Source: Lathyrus oleraceus (taxonomy: Eukaryota > Streptophyta > Magnoliopsida > Fabales > Fabaceae). Taken from it: 64,000 bases of DNA. The stretch lies in assembly GCF_024323335.1 (NCBI RefSeq), contig NC_066581.1, positions 34,180,699-34,244,698 on the forward strand. The letters run 5' to 3'. Below are positions 20,851-33,500 of this stretch, piece by piece (position 1 is the stretch's first letter; each line of letters opens with the position of its first letter). The notes beneath the pieces were generated by a model that made no database searches, was not told the origin of the DNA, and saw nothing but the letters and a program-made list of their open reading frames with translations. A program made the translations under genes and the position numbers.

Positions 20851-22109
20851 ATGAGAGAGTAACCTAAATTTTAAAAAACAATAAATAAAAGAAATTAATA
20901 TTCAAAATAAATGAATTCATAAATATTCAAAATTAATTTTTACATAAAAAAACATAAAAATTGGAAAGAAACAAAAACTGAAACATATTAATGCAAGAAA
21001 AAAAGTTTAAGCAAAAAGAAATAAAAGAGAGATGATAAATAGTGACAAATTCTTTGATACTCATGGTAAGTAATTGAGTATCGGTACCTTTAATGGAATT
21101 CGATTTAAAATATTAATTTATTTTTAAATAAAATAAATATCAAAAGTGATATTGTTTAATTGAATGAAAGTATTAGTATTCAATTAAATTAAAGTGTTCT
21201 AGAGTGTTTACCATGAATAGTATTGTTTGTATAAAAAAGAAATAGAAGAGAGATAATAAATATAATTGTTTGTATAAATTGTAACATCTTTGTGTATTTT
21301 ATATTTTAGAGAGATGATTAAGTACTTCAGAATATACAATTATTATTTAAAGTTATAAATAGTCGTTGATATAATATATTAATCTTATCATCTAAATAAT
21401 TTAATTTGGGATAGAATGTATAAATATAATTATGGAAAATACATTGCAAATTGGAAAAAAAAATTCAAACAAAAATATCATAAGTTCTCTTCATTTAGTA
21501 GTATCCCCTCTTTATCAAAGAAAAGATGACGATCAAAGATTATTACCGCTGCATTCTTACTACATTATTGAAGAGACGTTTAATTATTTTAATGTGTATA
21601 TGATGTGCATTACATCCTCATGCCAAAAATACTAAAGAACATAAATTCCAAAATAAAATTTTGAAATTTAATAAGGAACAAAAATCATAGAGAAAGAAAT
21701 AATACTCACCGATAATTATGGAGAATTAGTGAAAGAGAAAAAAATTTAAAAAAATAGGATTCTTGTAATAGAAGTTGGAATAAATATATTTATATTCTAT
21801 AACCGTTCAAATATTTTTTTAATAGTAGATTACTTTAATTTTTGTAGTAAAGGTTAATATGTATTCAGAAGGCTAACCTCCTAAAATATAAGATGTAGAA
21901 TTTGACGGTAACTTTTACATAAAAAAAACTGTCTGATTTTTATATAATTTTTATTTCAATAATTTATCATTATGTTTAGGGTAAAATGGTATATTGTTAT
22001 AAATGAAATGATGGTAAAATTGAAAGAAAGAAAAAAGTTCCACCAAAATAATGTTTTGCCTTTATATATTGTTATACATAGATTATAGATTATAGATATA
22101 GATATAGGA

Positions 22110-23340
22110 CTTCAACTCACACTAAATTTATTATTAACACTTTAATGTATTATCTATTACACAACCGTGAGACAACAATTTTGTAAGTAAAATGAATAAA
22201 CAAACCAACTTAATTTGTAATTAGGAAAAAAAATCATATCCAATATACTTATAAATTTTTCTTTTATGTACATTTTAAACTGTTTTCATTTCTTTGGCAT
22301 AAAAATATATCAGCTTATATAAAAAATGATAAAAGATTATCATCGAAAATGATAATGATAAAGAGATAAACTAAATAGAAAAAGAAAAAATTACAAATTC
22401 TGAATAGAAAAGTGAAATGCAAATGCAGTTTTTTTTTTAAATTTAAATAGAAACATGAATGAAGAAAAAAATAATGTAACAACTCTAGAAAATAACTTTT
22501 GTAATTTATAATTTGAATATAATATTTAAAATTAAATATTTATGTATATTCAAAAAAATCAATTTTTTATTGTTACATCTTAGTTACCATCACCACCATA
22601 AAATTATGTCATTTTTTTCCTTCCTTTTGCCCCAGTCGAAAGATTAAAAAACATTAAAATAGAAATGAGAAAGAGAAAAAAGAACATGTAGAAGTAAATC
22701 AACCAAAAAAACTATAATAAATATGTAAGAGAATTTCTAATATTTCAAAAAGAAATCAACAAACAACAATATGAATGTGTACCGCGATAATTTGTTCTAT
22801 TATTGGTTAACTATTAAAAATGATTAAAAATATGTCAATAAAAAATGATAATTATCTTAGGAACTTACTTAATATAAATGAGAAATATGCTAGAGAAATG
22901 AAACTGACATTTGATAACCTCTTCCACTGTCACACAGAACAAAGTGTCATCTTAGGAACATCATTTTTGAAAAAAAATGAAAATCGAAAAGAAACAATAG
23001 TTGCAATGTTAATAAGGGTCATTTTATCACACAATTTGAAAGTGTAAATCAAAGATGGTAGTTATTAAAGGAAGTTACATGATAAAATGAAAAATATGAG
23101 ATTTATGAAAATGTTGATTTTTCATTCTTATAAAAAAAAGATACGGTTAATATTATATGGAAGTTACTTCCCACTCTAAAGGGGGAGTTACATTATATTT
23201 ATCATGAAATAGGATAACCGAAAATATCTATTAAAAATTGAAGGAAAAAAAATATAAAAAAATAGTAAAGGATATAATTGATAAAAAAAATATGCTATTA
23301 TTCAAGGATAAATTTGAAATATGAAAAAGAATCACTCCAA
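22110..23340. other. AT-rich intergenic region, nothing recognised
   Basis: Very A/T-rich with many short frames but no recognisable coding sequence or RNA gene. Confidence 0.55.
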
Positions 23341-23344
23341 AATT

Positions 23345-23400
23345 GTCTATCTCCTCACTCTCGTGGCCGTCTACCCGCTTTTTTTTTAGAGTGTTAGGCG
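23345..23400 (-). repeat. Decayed Helitron-like 3' end relic
   Basis: cgtggccgtctacccgcttt followed by a T run resembles the hairpin 3' side at 17,855-17,880 (gtgcccgtctgcccgcttt). The stem and CTAG are lost here. Confidence 0.5.
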
Positions 23401-23480
23401 TTAGACGTTAATTATTATTATAAATTATCATTATTTATTCAAGTAAAAAAATTTAGGCATTTTCTTTTTTAAAAAATTGA

Positions 23481-23590
23481 TTACACCGAAGCCTATATTT
23501 GTTAGGTCTTAAAACTTATTACACCGAAGCCTATATATGTTAGGTCTTAAAACTTATTACACCGAAGCCTATATATGTTAGGTCTTAAGC
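23481..23590. repeat. 38-bp tandem repeat, nearly three copies
   Basis: Units start at 23,481, 23,519 and 23,557 with ttacaccgaagcctatat and end gttaggtcttaaaactta. They are almost identical, so amplification is recent. Confidence 0.93.
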
Positions 23591-24180
23591 CCCGATTAGG
23601 TTATCTGACTTATTTTTTACCCGTAGAAATAATTTAATGTGATAAATAAATAATTTAGTAACTAAAATGAAATTAAAATATTTATAAAAAAAATTGAGTT
23701 TGTCAGGGTCTTTCACCTGGACAAAGTAAACGCCACCAATTTTGACTACCTATAAAAATGATTAGCCATCGACTGCCTATAACAAATGCACCAAAATCGG
23801 GAGAAATGAAGGGAAGGTACAATGAATTGTGTGAATAAAAATACATGTTCCCTTTTTTTTTAACTCGTCTAAAGCTTTAATTAATTTTTAAAAAAATATG
23901 ATGGTGTATAAGAATGGTTCACCAATAAACCACCTATTTGATGGCTTACCCTAAAAAATATTCTCATAAAAAAACTTGGAAAAATAAAAGCTTAGACTAG
24001 CAAAAAAGTTTAACGCAATTTCCTATTTCATTGGTATACCAAACCAGCGAAACACTCTTTTCCCTATTACTCTTCTACTTGCAATTTCATCGACAACAAA
24101 GAAGAAGAAAAAAAGCTCGAACACACAAATCAAGGTCCAAGATAACACTTTCATATCACCATATTGTAGTCTAATATGAA
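23591..24180. other. Intergenic DNA downstream of SOD
   Basis: AT-rich. No gene or repeat family identified apart from poly-A/T tracts. Confidence 0.5.
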
Positions 24181-24432
24181 GTCTTTATTAAAAACCCAAC
24201 TCCTTAAGAATTAAGATCATACTGCAAACTGAAAACAAGCATGACAACAACCACAGACTTCATCTGAAGTAACTGATTAAACACCAAGTGCAGTCATATA
24301 GCCATTGAGATTTCAATACAAACAAAAACACATTATCCGGCAGTACAGATCAGACCTAAACAAGCAAGAGAGGGATGAGTGCAATTTATTCTTCTAAAAC
24401 TTCAACAGCACGCACAGTGGAGAGTAGTGATC

Positions 24433-26116
24433 TATCCTTGCAACCCAATAATACCTACAATAAAGAGGGTCACAAATGAGACCCAGAGTCACTATAGCAA
24501 ATGAAAGGGGGAAAACAGAACACTGAATTTAGATTAAGTGTTGGAACCAACAAGACAGTAACAGAACAAACTTTTTCAATGTATAAAGTCATTCATATCT
24601 AATTCCTCTAATGATCTTTTAAACCTTAATTTAGCATCATGTCATTTTTTTAAATGCATAGGGAATGTCTTGTAAAACAGGATTTACTACTGAATGTGTA
24701 TGCTTACCACAAGCTACTCTGCCACCAGCATTTCCAGTAGTTTTGCTAAGCTCGTGACCACCTATACAACAGCACCGAGATGAAGTGTTATACAAAATAT
24801 TACATAGAATAAGAAACGTCTTTAACATGTGAGGAAGATGAAATACAATTGTGGCATATTATGCTAGGCTGCTGCTAGCAAAACAATATTTTGAATACAA
24901 TCTTGATTTTGTCATGCTCAATTAACTGCTAACAAGGCAATTAAATAGGCTTTTTAAATATTAACCAATCACAAAGTATATTCAAAAGAGCATGTTAAAT
25001 CCCTTTATTATAAATGGGGTGATAGATGACACAGATGTTCTTCAGTACCTTTCCCAAGATCATCAGGATCGGCATGGACAACAACAGCCCTTCCTATGAT
25101 GGAGTTTGTTCCAGTGAGAGGGATCTGCCAACAATTAGTAACTAATTAAAAGTTGAAACTCTCAAGTCTTGTTGTCAATTTAGAATAATTCATCAGAAAT
25201 TGTGTTCAGAAGATAGATGAATAACATACATGGTTGTCAGTAATGGTGAAGCTTACAGTTCCTGAGTTACACAACCAGAGAAACCATTTTAAAATTAAAT
25301 CCAAACAAACACATTTTAAAGTAGAACTGTCACCATAAATCAAAATCAAGTGGCCTAGAAAAGCAAATAATAAAAAAACCAAAGTCATACCATCATCACC
25401 AACATTGATATTTCCTAAATCACCAGCATGTCTAGTCTCATCCTCAGGGGCACCATGTTCCTTCCCATTAGGATTGAAATGTGGTCCTGTAATAAAAAAT
25501 ATTCAAAAAATGAAGTTTTGTAATAGAACTAAATGATGATAGAATTGCATAATTATAATTTGGTCGCTTCTTACACAATTCATTCTCAGCTAGGAACTTT
25601 GAAGATGTAACATATGAAACATATACAAGGATAAAAATTTCTAAAGAAAATGTTTGAATTTCTATTCACTCAAGTAAAGTGAGGGTTTAATTTTTTATTC
25701 TGACTCATACTTAATAGTGCCTCGAGAACTATGAACCATGGAGAGCAGAAACACGACATGGACACACTTTTTCTAGAGGTGTTGGTGCTACAGAGCTCAA
25801 AACATTACAAATGAAACGAGTTATTGAAGGACTTTTACCAGTTGAAATGCAACCGTTTGTGGTGTCTCCCAAGGCATGGATATGGAAGCCGTGGAGGCCA
25901 GGCTTAAGACCAGCAAGAGTTCCAGTTACAGTGGTTGGACCTGCACAATTCACAATACAAATTTATTTGATTTGGCTTACCACAGTAGCCGGAAACAAAA
26001 ACCCTAATCATCACGGAAATCACACACTGTCGAAGCTTACCATTTCCCTCCTGACTGAAGTTAATAGTACCCGAGACTTCGTTACTGTTACTAAGAACTG
26101 CCACAGCCTTCACCAT
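24433..26116 (-). CDS. SODCC: Cytosolic Cu/Zn superoxide dismutase
   Basis: Coding exons on the minus strand: 26116-26041, 25940-25839, 25486-25391, 25261-25230, 25124-25049, 24761-24708, 24455-24433. All introns are GT-AG. The total is 459 nt, exactly 152 aa plus stop, the usual length of plant cytosolic CSD enzymes. Visible active-site parts are GFHIHALGD (Cu ligands), [12 protein letters not shown] with the bridging His, RHAGDLGN (Zn ligands), [13 protein letters not shown] with the last Cu His, and the [11 protein letters not shown]ys that pairs with the Cys in NGCISTG. The protein starts MVKAVAVL with no transit peptide, so it is cytosolic. The reaction is 2 O2- + 2 H+ to H2O2 + O2. No defect was seen. 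The sequence recalls pea-type SODCC. Confidence 0.97.
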
Positions 26117-26955
26117 TGTTCAATGTGATCTGAACAAAATAGCAATTTAGAACAAAACAATTATAATAATAAAAACTTACAAACCTTTCAAAACCTATCA
26201 TAAAAATATGCCTATGTTCAATTGTTAACTATGAAGCACAGACATACCGATAAGTCGACATCAATAATAATTTGAAAAAATAAATAAATACTTTGAAAAG
26301 ATATTAAATAATTTGAAAAAATGAATAAATTAAAGATAATTACAAGTGTCAGCGTCGATTTCGATTTCATACACCAGATTCCTCGGTACTACAGAGACTG
26401 CTAAAGAAAATATCATGCAAGTGGCCAATAAGAGAATGAAATTGATGATTTAATCTAATTGCAAGTAAAATTAGGGTTACTATCAAGTCCAAAAGCAAAA
26501 CCTCCAAATTCAACACTGTGATTAGATAGATTCGGTCGAGTTAAGTCCAAAACAACAGAAACTGATTCCGATTCATTCAAATTCCTCAAGAACAATGATA
26601 TAGGTCTAATTCAACACGATTAATCTAAAATTATCATAATATTTTGGAAAAAATAATACAGATCCGCGAAATAGTTAGGTTTCTGAAATAATCAAATCAG
26701 TATGAAAAAAAGTGATCGATCAGCATCTTATATTACAACAAATTAAACAAACTGCGAACGATCGATCGTAAATAAAGTACGAAAGCGTGAAAAAAATACA
26801 TGAGAGAGATCCAAGAACACAGGAAAGAAAAATGAAACTATAGGAACTTGAATTGATCGGTGAAAAACGAAGCATAGATACCTCAGGACACCCCAACAGC
26901 GAGTACAGATAAGAGAAATGAAATGGAATAGTGTAGAAGTAGGTGATAATGAAGG
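26117..26955 (-). other. SOD 5'-UTR with a 752-bp leader intron
   Basis: The minus strand has a donor (CTGAG/GTATC) after 26,882 and an acceptor (GTTCAG/ATCAC) with the exon resuming at 26,129, twelve bases before the ATG. The leader intron 26,130-26,881 is therefore inferred; leader introns are common in plant CSD genes. The first leader exon would run from about 26,950 to 26,882. Confidence 0.7.
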
Positions 26956-26977
26956 AAGTTGCGTGTTTGTTTTGGTT

Positions 26978-26984
26978 TTTTATA
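26978..26984 (-). promoter_or_regulatory. Probable TATA box of the SOD gene
   Basis: TATAAAA on the minus strand lies about 30 bp upstream of the inferred transcription start (near 26,950). Confidence 0.6.
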
Positions 26985-27072
26985 TGCAAGAGCAGGACAC
27001 CACGAGCTGCACACCGTCCGGTTATTACCTTCACCTACCCTGCTGCCACCTCATTAATATTATCTCAGTCTC

Positions 27073-27303
27073 AGTGTAATAAAATAGTTTTACACGATCT
27101 ATGGATCAGAACCATTCATTGAGTTTACTTTCTACTAAGCGTAGATAACTAAAATAAAAATATTTTAGATAAAGAGATTTTAACCATCACATTGAATATT
27201 AAAATAAATTTGATTTTTATTTTAAAAATCTATAAAATAATGTAAATGGGTTATGGTGATAAATCGATCGTGTAAATCTGTTTATATTAATAGTATATAG
27301 TAA
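27073..27303. mobile_element. MITE copy 2, same family as 17.65 kb
   Basis: It shares the interior tctataaaataatg and the preceding tttgatttttattttaaaaa with the copy at 17,654-17,809. The subterminal gttttacacgatc is the reverse complement of gatcgtgtaaatc near the right end. It lies directly upstream of the SOD promoter. Confidence 0.65.
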
Positions 27304-27720
27304 TTAATCTCAAATAAAAATGGTTAATGCTTTTTTTTTCCTATTAACTTATCTTAATTTATTTTTAATTAATTTTTTTAAAATTAGTTAAGTTAGTCTA
27401 TTCTATTAAATTTTATAAAAAAAATATTAAGTTGTTGTGCATATGTTAATTTGATGATAGACACACTAACATAATGATAAAATAATGATAGGCAAAATTA
27501 ACATATATAAAATATAGTTTATGTTGATCTGATATAAAGTCATAAACTCCGTGTTGAATGGATATGCCATGCAAAATCAAACATGCATAAAATGCATGAA
27601 AGTTTTTTTCAAAAGCATAAACAAATCTTCAGTTGGGATAATTCTATTTCCTCAATTGAGAATATTATATCCGTGAATCTTTTTATTGGTATTCCCGTAA
27701 GGTTTTCCGAAGTGTTTCTT
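27304..27720. other. AT-rich spacer, nothing recognised
   Basis: No coding or repeat assignment. The right part (from about 27,540) may belong to the repeat block that follows. Confidence 0.45.
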
Positions 27721-27724
27721 CTTT

Positions 27725-28560
27725 ATTTGCCTTTTGCAAGTATCTTTTGACCTTTTGTCAGTCATCTACCTTTTGTAAGTCTCCCTGCCTTTTGCATGGA
27801 GAAGATTTTATTGAGACAACTTACCTTTTGTGAGTTCTTTCGTTGCCTTTCGCACGAAATCAAGTCTCGTTGCTTACCTTTTGTAAGCCCCCTCGTTGCC
27901 TTTTGCACGAGAATGGTACCCCTGTCAGAACTTTGCATATCGTTTTGTTTTGAAATATTTGATGTAAGTTTGGTGAGTCCCGGGGTTTGGGTAACCATTT
28001 TTCGAGAACTTCATCCCCGTCATTGTGTTTGTGGGACATAATGAGGTTTTCATGCCTAATGCAAAGTCCCCACCTGTCAGAGTGTGCCAAATCCCAGATC
28101 ATGTTTGGAAAATCCTTTCAAAGCCCTGGTTCCGCCTGACAAACTACATTCAGACCTTTTTATTTTCCTTTTGCAAATATGTGTGACCTTTCGTCAGTTG
28201 CTTGTCTTTTGTAAGTGTCCATCTTGCCTTTTGCAAGTCTTCCATGTCTTTCGCACGGAAAGGATTTCGCTGCCTTTTGCACGAAATTGTGTCTTTTTGC
28301 TTACCTTTTGTAAGTCCTCGTTGCCTTTTGCAAGAGAAGGTTATCCATGTAAGAACTTTGCATGTTGATTGTTTTTGAAATACCTGATGTAGGTTTGGTA
28401 AGTCCCAAAGTGATAGCCATATTTTGAAAGCTTCATCCTCGTTGTTGCGCCTGAGGGACGTCATGAGGTTTTTATGCCTACTGTGAAGTTCCCTCTGCCT
28501 TTTTCATGAGGATTATCACCTCTTTCAGCTTGCCTTTTGCAAGTACCCCAAATATTTAAT
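27725..28560. repeat. Two diverged ~430-bp tandem units full of CCTTTTGnAAG motifs
   Basis: Unit 1 (27,725 to about 28,160) and unit 2 (to about 28,560) share an order of parts: several ccttttgcaag or ccttttgtaag strings, gcctttYgcacgaaat, cttaccttttgtaag, gaactttgcat, then tgatgtaRgtttggtRagtc and atgaggtttt. The core motif recurs over fifteen times. Translations on both strands are repetitive and match no protein. Possibly an LTR fragment. Confidence 0.75.
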
Positions 28561-28602
28561 TAAAACAACAAATATATATCAGAGTAGATATGCAATTAAG
28601 GG

Positions 28603-30528
28603 TGTCACACAATCACTTCACACCATTCACCAATTATAATTGTCATGCTCTTTTATTAATTCAAAACATAAGCATTTGCATAATACGCAGCGGATAGAAA
28701 TCTCAACAATCATTGTAAAACATGTAACACATTACATGTAAAATGGTTCAATAACCAACAATAAAACAATTAAAACATCCCATCCCGATGTTACATCTAT
28801 CAGAGCATGACCCACTAAGGAACTACACTAGACTCCAAGCACTAACTCCTACTCAATCATTGCTCGTTACCTGAAACATAGTTGTAAGGGTGAGTTCCTC
28901 AATCAATATAATAAGCATTATAAAATATCATGTAATGCTAAGTAATTTAACACATATCATCACCCTAATCAGATCACACATATTCAGCAACGACAATATC
29001 AACTCATAATCATCATACTCAAACTCAACACAACCATAAAACACACGTATAATATTGGAATACATCCATTCATATTATACGCCATACATACATACATTAT
29101 GCAATGAGACTCCATGCATGCGGTACCGACTATTCGTGAACATATAGTTCAACCTCACCGACCAAATCCAGGTACGGCTACCAAGCTCACTAGTCCCACT
29201 CATTTGAGACCTAGTGACTCACTCACTAATTCCTCACCATGGGAATTAGCTACCACCCCAAGGGCTATGATATGCACGCTAATCACCTAGCATGCAAACA
29301 TCAACAACAATCCACAATACTAACTCACTAATTCCTCACCATGGGAATTAGCTACCACCATAAAGGCCACAATATGCAAGCTAAATCACTTAGTCACGCA
29401 AACATCAACAATCATCCACAATGGACATATGCTCACACTCTAAGCCATAAACAGTCCATTCATAATTTCAGACATGATAGATACATTCACAACATTATGC
29501 ATATCATCATACATCATCAACATATTCACCACATAATCATATCATGTCATACCACCTAACCAATCACAACATTAGCACACTCTACTAATACCTATACTAC
29601 TCAAAACAACGGGAAATGATCCCTACTCTATCATACATCAGCTAATTTACATTACTCAGCTGAACAACCAAAACTGCACAACAACAGCACAGAAAAATCA
29701 CAATCCTGCCCATACGCGTATTGCCTAGTCCCATACGCGTATGGCCCAATTCTCAGTCAATCCCATACGCGTACCACCTATCTCATACGCGTATGCTACG
29801 CGTACCACTTCCCCATACGCGTACCAACAGAGGCCAAACCACGTTCAAAACATCATCTTCCTCATCCATACGCGTAATGCCTAATGCCATACGCGTACCA
29901 GACCATCTCATACGCGTATTGCCTAGTGCCATACGCGTATGACCAGAAACCAGATTTCCAGATCTGCTATGGTCTTCTCTGCTACGAGATCTACCAATTC
30001 CAACCTCCTACAATCCAATTTTTCACAGTAATCGTTCATATCATCTAACACGAATCATACCCTATTCAATTTCACCAATTCTAACATTTTTACATCTAAT
30101 TCCTACGAATTCCTCTCAATCATAATCCAATTTCGTTCATCCAAAAGTTCACAATTTCATCATGCATCATTCCGAATAGAGTCAAATCAACAGTCTATCA
30201 CTACCCACCACATGTTATCCCATAATACCCATTAATCGACGATAAAACCCCCCTTACCTGAGTTAACCCGGCAAATCCTGCAGCTTCAAGCTCTTCCTCT
30301 CTCCAACCCTTGTTCTCTGGTTCTCTTTGCCCTTTTTCCACTTTTCTGCCCCTTTTTCCTTTTCACGTGAAAAATAAACCTTTTTACTGAATGGGACCTT
30401 TTCTAAATTCCAACTTTTATTCCAATAAAATAATAATCCAATAATAAAAATTCCAATTATTTAATTAAATTAATAAATATATTATTAACTTAAATTAAAT
30501 AATTATCTTATTTTATCGGGGTGTTACA
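28603..30528 (-). mobile_element. LTR-like element, 1926 bp (solo or broken gypsy LTR)
   Basis: On the minus strand it begins TGTAACACCCCGATAAAA at 30,528 and ends GTGTGACA at 28,603, matching TG...CA ends of Ty3/gypsy (Tekay-like) LTRs by recollection. An acctgag/aggtaag-like region and AT-rich U3 are present. The five bases on either side differ (aaggg and cctca), so no target duplication is visible; it is not a clean solo LTR. It abuts a family-X LTR fragment at 30,529. Confidence 0.6.
29711..29939. repeat. Ten copies of the palindrome TACGCGTA
   Basis: CATACGCGTA occurs at 29,711, 29,732, 29,764, 29,784, 29,814, 29,867, 29,888, 29,909 and 29,930, plus CTACGCGTA near 29,796. Several spacings are 20-21 bp. 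The unit is GC-richer than its surroundings and lies inside the 1.9-kb LTR-like element. Confidence 0.95.
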
Positions 30529-33500
30529 CCTCACAGCTCTTATCCCTGGCCAGGGAGAGCTTCAGACAATGAAGTGTGGGTTCAGAAAGTGGGAACCCTT
30601 CTACACTTATGACTCTGACTCAACTGTATAACTGTACAAGGATCTTGGGTTACTATCCACAATGCATCAACACCAGTTGTGTGAGCAAAGGGATGACTCA
30701 ACTGAAGAGCAGGAGATGGATTGCACATCTCTCGTATCTGCCAATTGCCTTATTCAAAGGTCTTTTCCTGCTTGGGGACAAAAATAAACAAGCACAAGCA
30801 TTGCCTCTTAAGGAGGACTTCAGACAGGTGTCTGGCCAAGTAACAGGCCAGGTCTTCCAGACTACATGGAGTTAGTGATGTTATACCTCAAATGGTTTAT
30901 ACAACCAAGCAACAGCACAAGCAAGTTCAAAATGAACTATAGCAACTAAGGTACCTGAAATCAATCTAACATAATCAGTACACAACTCAAACAGTCAAAC
31001 AGATAAGCTAAAAGTCAACAGTTAACTGTACACAAGCAATGCATCAAGCAAAGCATAAGCCAATGCTCAACACAAATGACTTAGAAGCCACCTACAAAAC
31101 AAACTTAAATGTTAATCAACATCAATCAAACATAAGCAACTCAAGCCAAGTGAATTAATTCCTCCATGCCATATGCCTTTTTGTCCTGAAAACACAACTC
31201 AAACATTAAGCACTAACCACTAGGACATGGCCTAGGGTCAAAATGGGAGCAATAAACCAAAACAGAACATGAAAACTATCAAAAATCAAGTTCAATCAAG
31301 TGAGAAACAAATCCAAGTGGTCTCACATTCATATCATACACCAATTTCATTTCATGAAGCATAGAAGGCAAAGCATGCAATTTAGAGCCTCATAGGACCA
31401 AACAGAAAGATCCAATTCAAATCAACTCACAAACAATTCAATAAATTCCCCAAAAAATTCATGGCTAAACAGCACTCATTAAAGGATCATCACACCAAAT
31501 TTCAGGCCATTTGGACAAAGGGAAGCAAGTCAATTAAATTCATCAAGCCAAAGCATACTCAAACAAGCTCATACAAGGCATTAAATCATGCATCAACTTC
31601 AAGCAATCATAAAACAGAAACCAAACATGATAAATGAGTGAAACCAAAACCATGGCAAACTTCAAGATGTCTATAATACACATGCCAAATTTCAAGTCCA
31701 TCCAATAAACCACAAGAATTTCAGAAAACATATGAGATCATGACTCACAAAAGGTTCACAATTGGTCAAACAGAAAGGAAATTCTCAAACAAATTTGAAA
31801 TGCACTCAAAAATTCCAGGAAAATTCACAAGCAAACTTAACATCCATAAGAATCAACATGCAAAAATTCAGCTCATTTCAAGTTCATATGGCATTCCAAA
31901 TAAAATCAGAAATTTAGACAAGAAATGGTGTGACACACATTGTCACACCTAGATTCAACAGCTCATATCTCACAAACCAGGAAAGCAAAAATCACAAACT
32001 CTATACCAAAATGTTCATCAAAGTGTCTAGATTACACATGTAAAATTTCAAGAATTTTGGATTAAGCATCATCATTTCATGATCAAAACATCAAGCAAGG
32101 TGCATGAAAGAACACATGTGAACAAACCCTAGGCCATGTTAAAAAATCACACGTGCACAATTTTAATAAAAATCACCAAAAAATACTAGACAGGGCAAAG
32201 ATCATGGCACAAAAAATTTCATCTCAATTGGATCAATGGTTTAGGAGATATGATTTTTTTTCATGTGGAAGAAAATTAAAAATGTGAATGAAGTCATGTA
32301 AAATATGTAAGGCATACATGAAGAAAAAAGCAAATGTCAAAATGTGGAAAAGCTCTAGCCAAGAATCGAAGTATGTCCATGTTTGAAATGCTGCGCGCGC
32401 TCACCAATGGCCAGGACACGTGGTCCAATCGCATGGCCAATAACACTCAACACCAAGCAAAACACGGAAATGAAGATCAAAAGAGGTTTTCTGGAAAATT
32501 TTCTAAAGTTCATCACGTGTTCTTCACAAGTTCATACGTCCAAGAACAAATGTTCACCAAAATCAACAAAACGCATATCACTAGAGAGGTCTTTCCAAGC
32601 ACATCAACAATCTCAAATCATTTTAACCTAATTCCTCCTAATTCAAGAGATTCGAACCAAAACATATTGGTGCATCAAACTTCTAATCGACATAACCTTC
32701 TCATTTCAGCATGAAAATCGATGAAACAACTTGCAGATTAACCTATGTTCCAAGATCTACCAAACGCATATATCAATTGCATGAATTATTAAAATCGAAA
32801 ACTCACCTTCTTGGAATTGCAGATGTTGAATCGTGTGTTTCAGGCCATGGCGATGCAAAACAGATGCTCTATGATGATGTGGAAGATGAATGAATGCAAG
32901 GCTTTAGCTCAACAGTGCTTGAACACGATGAAATCTCCATTTGCCATTGTTGAACACTCTTGTAACAGTCCACGATTCTTCAAGATTTCTCCAAGGTTTT
33001 GCTTCAATCCACTTCCAATATGCATGTAGATGATGAATTGGTCGAAGGCAAGGCAAAAAGAATGAAGAAAATTGATGAAGAAAGTTGAGAGAAAAATGAA
33101 AAAGTTTTTGATTTAGATCTAGAATTCACAATTCAGTTATGGTTAATCAGAAAACAGTTATGATTATGGTTTTATATGTGATGCTAATGATGTTGGTAAT
33201 CATGATTAGTGAAAATTGCAAATGATTAAGTGAAAACCAAGTTTTATGCTAAATTTAGCATTTCACCCTCACATGTACAAAACCAATGTAACAGTGCATT
33301 TTATGCTTTGGAGCAATTCAGAAATGATATTTAGAAGCAAATGCAAGTGGAATTGTGTGAAAACAATGCATAATTTTCAAATTCATCTTTTTCCCTCCAA
33401 ATTCAAAATAAGTTCACTTGAAAAATGCACTTTTTGTGTGAGCAAAATTCATGAAATGTAATGCTTGAATTGGATAGAGGAGATCAAAAGAAATTTGCTC

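Larger units (their letters stand above)
20004..22108 (-). mobile_element. Non-autonomous Helitron-like element (boundaries tentative)
   Basis: The minus-strand 3' end is a decayed form of the hairpin at 17.84 kb followed by CTAG and T (20,004-20,007). The proposed 5' end near 22,102-22,108 reads TCTATATCTATAATC then ATATAAAGGCAAAACATTAT and TTTTGGTG, the AT-rich start often seen in plant Helitrons. The interior has no Rep/helicase coding sequence. Related 5'-end sequence also occurs twice, head to head, at 20,147-20,353, and a second 3'-part copy at 20,430-20,560, so the element is composite. Confidence 0.5.

Noticed and set aside
26720..27034. 104-codon minus-strand frame over the SOD leader
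   Set aside because: It covers the inferred SOD promoter, leader exon and leader intron and has no known domain.
27762..28464. Several repetitive frames on both strands (LTKGKQ-like)
   Set aside because: Low-complexity products of the CCTTTTG repeat; no protein match.
32334..32893. 126-codon and neighbouring frames
   Set aside because: Inside a family-X LTR fragment with no conservation signal visible in the other copies.
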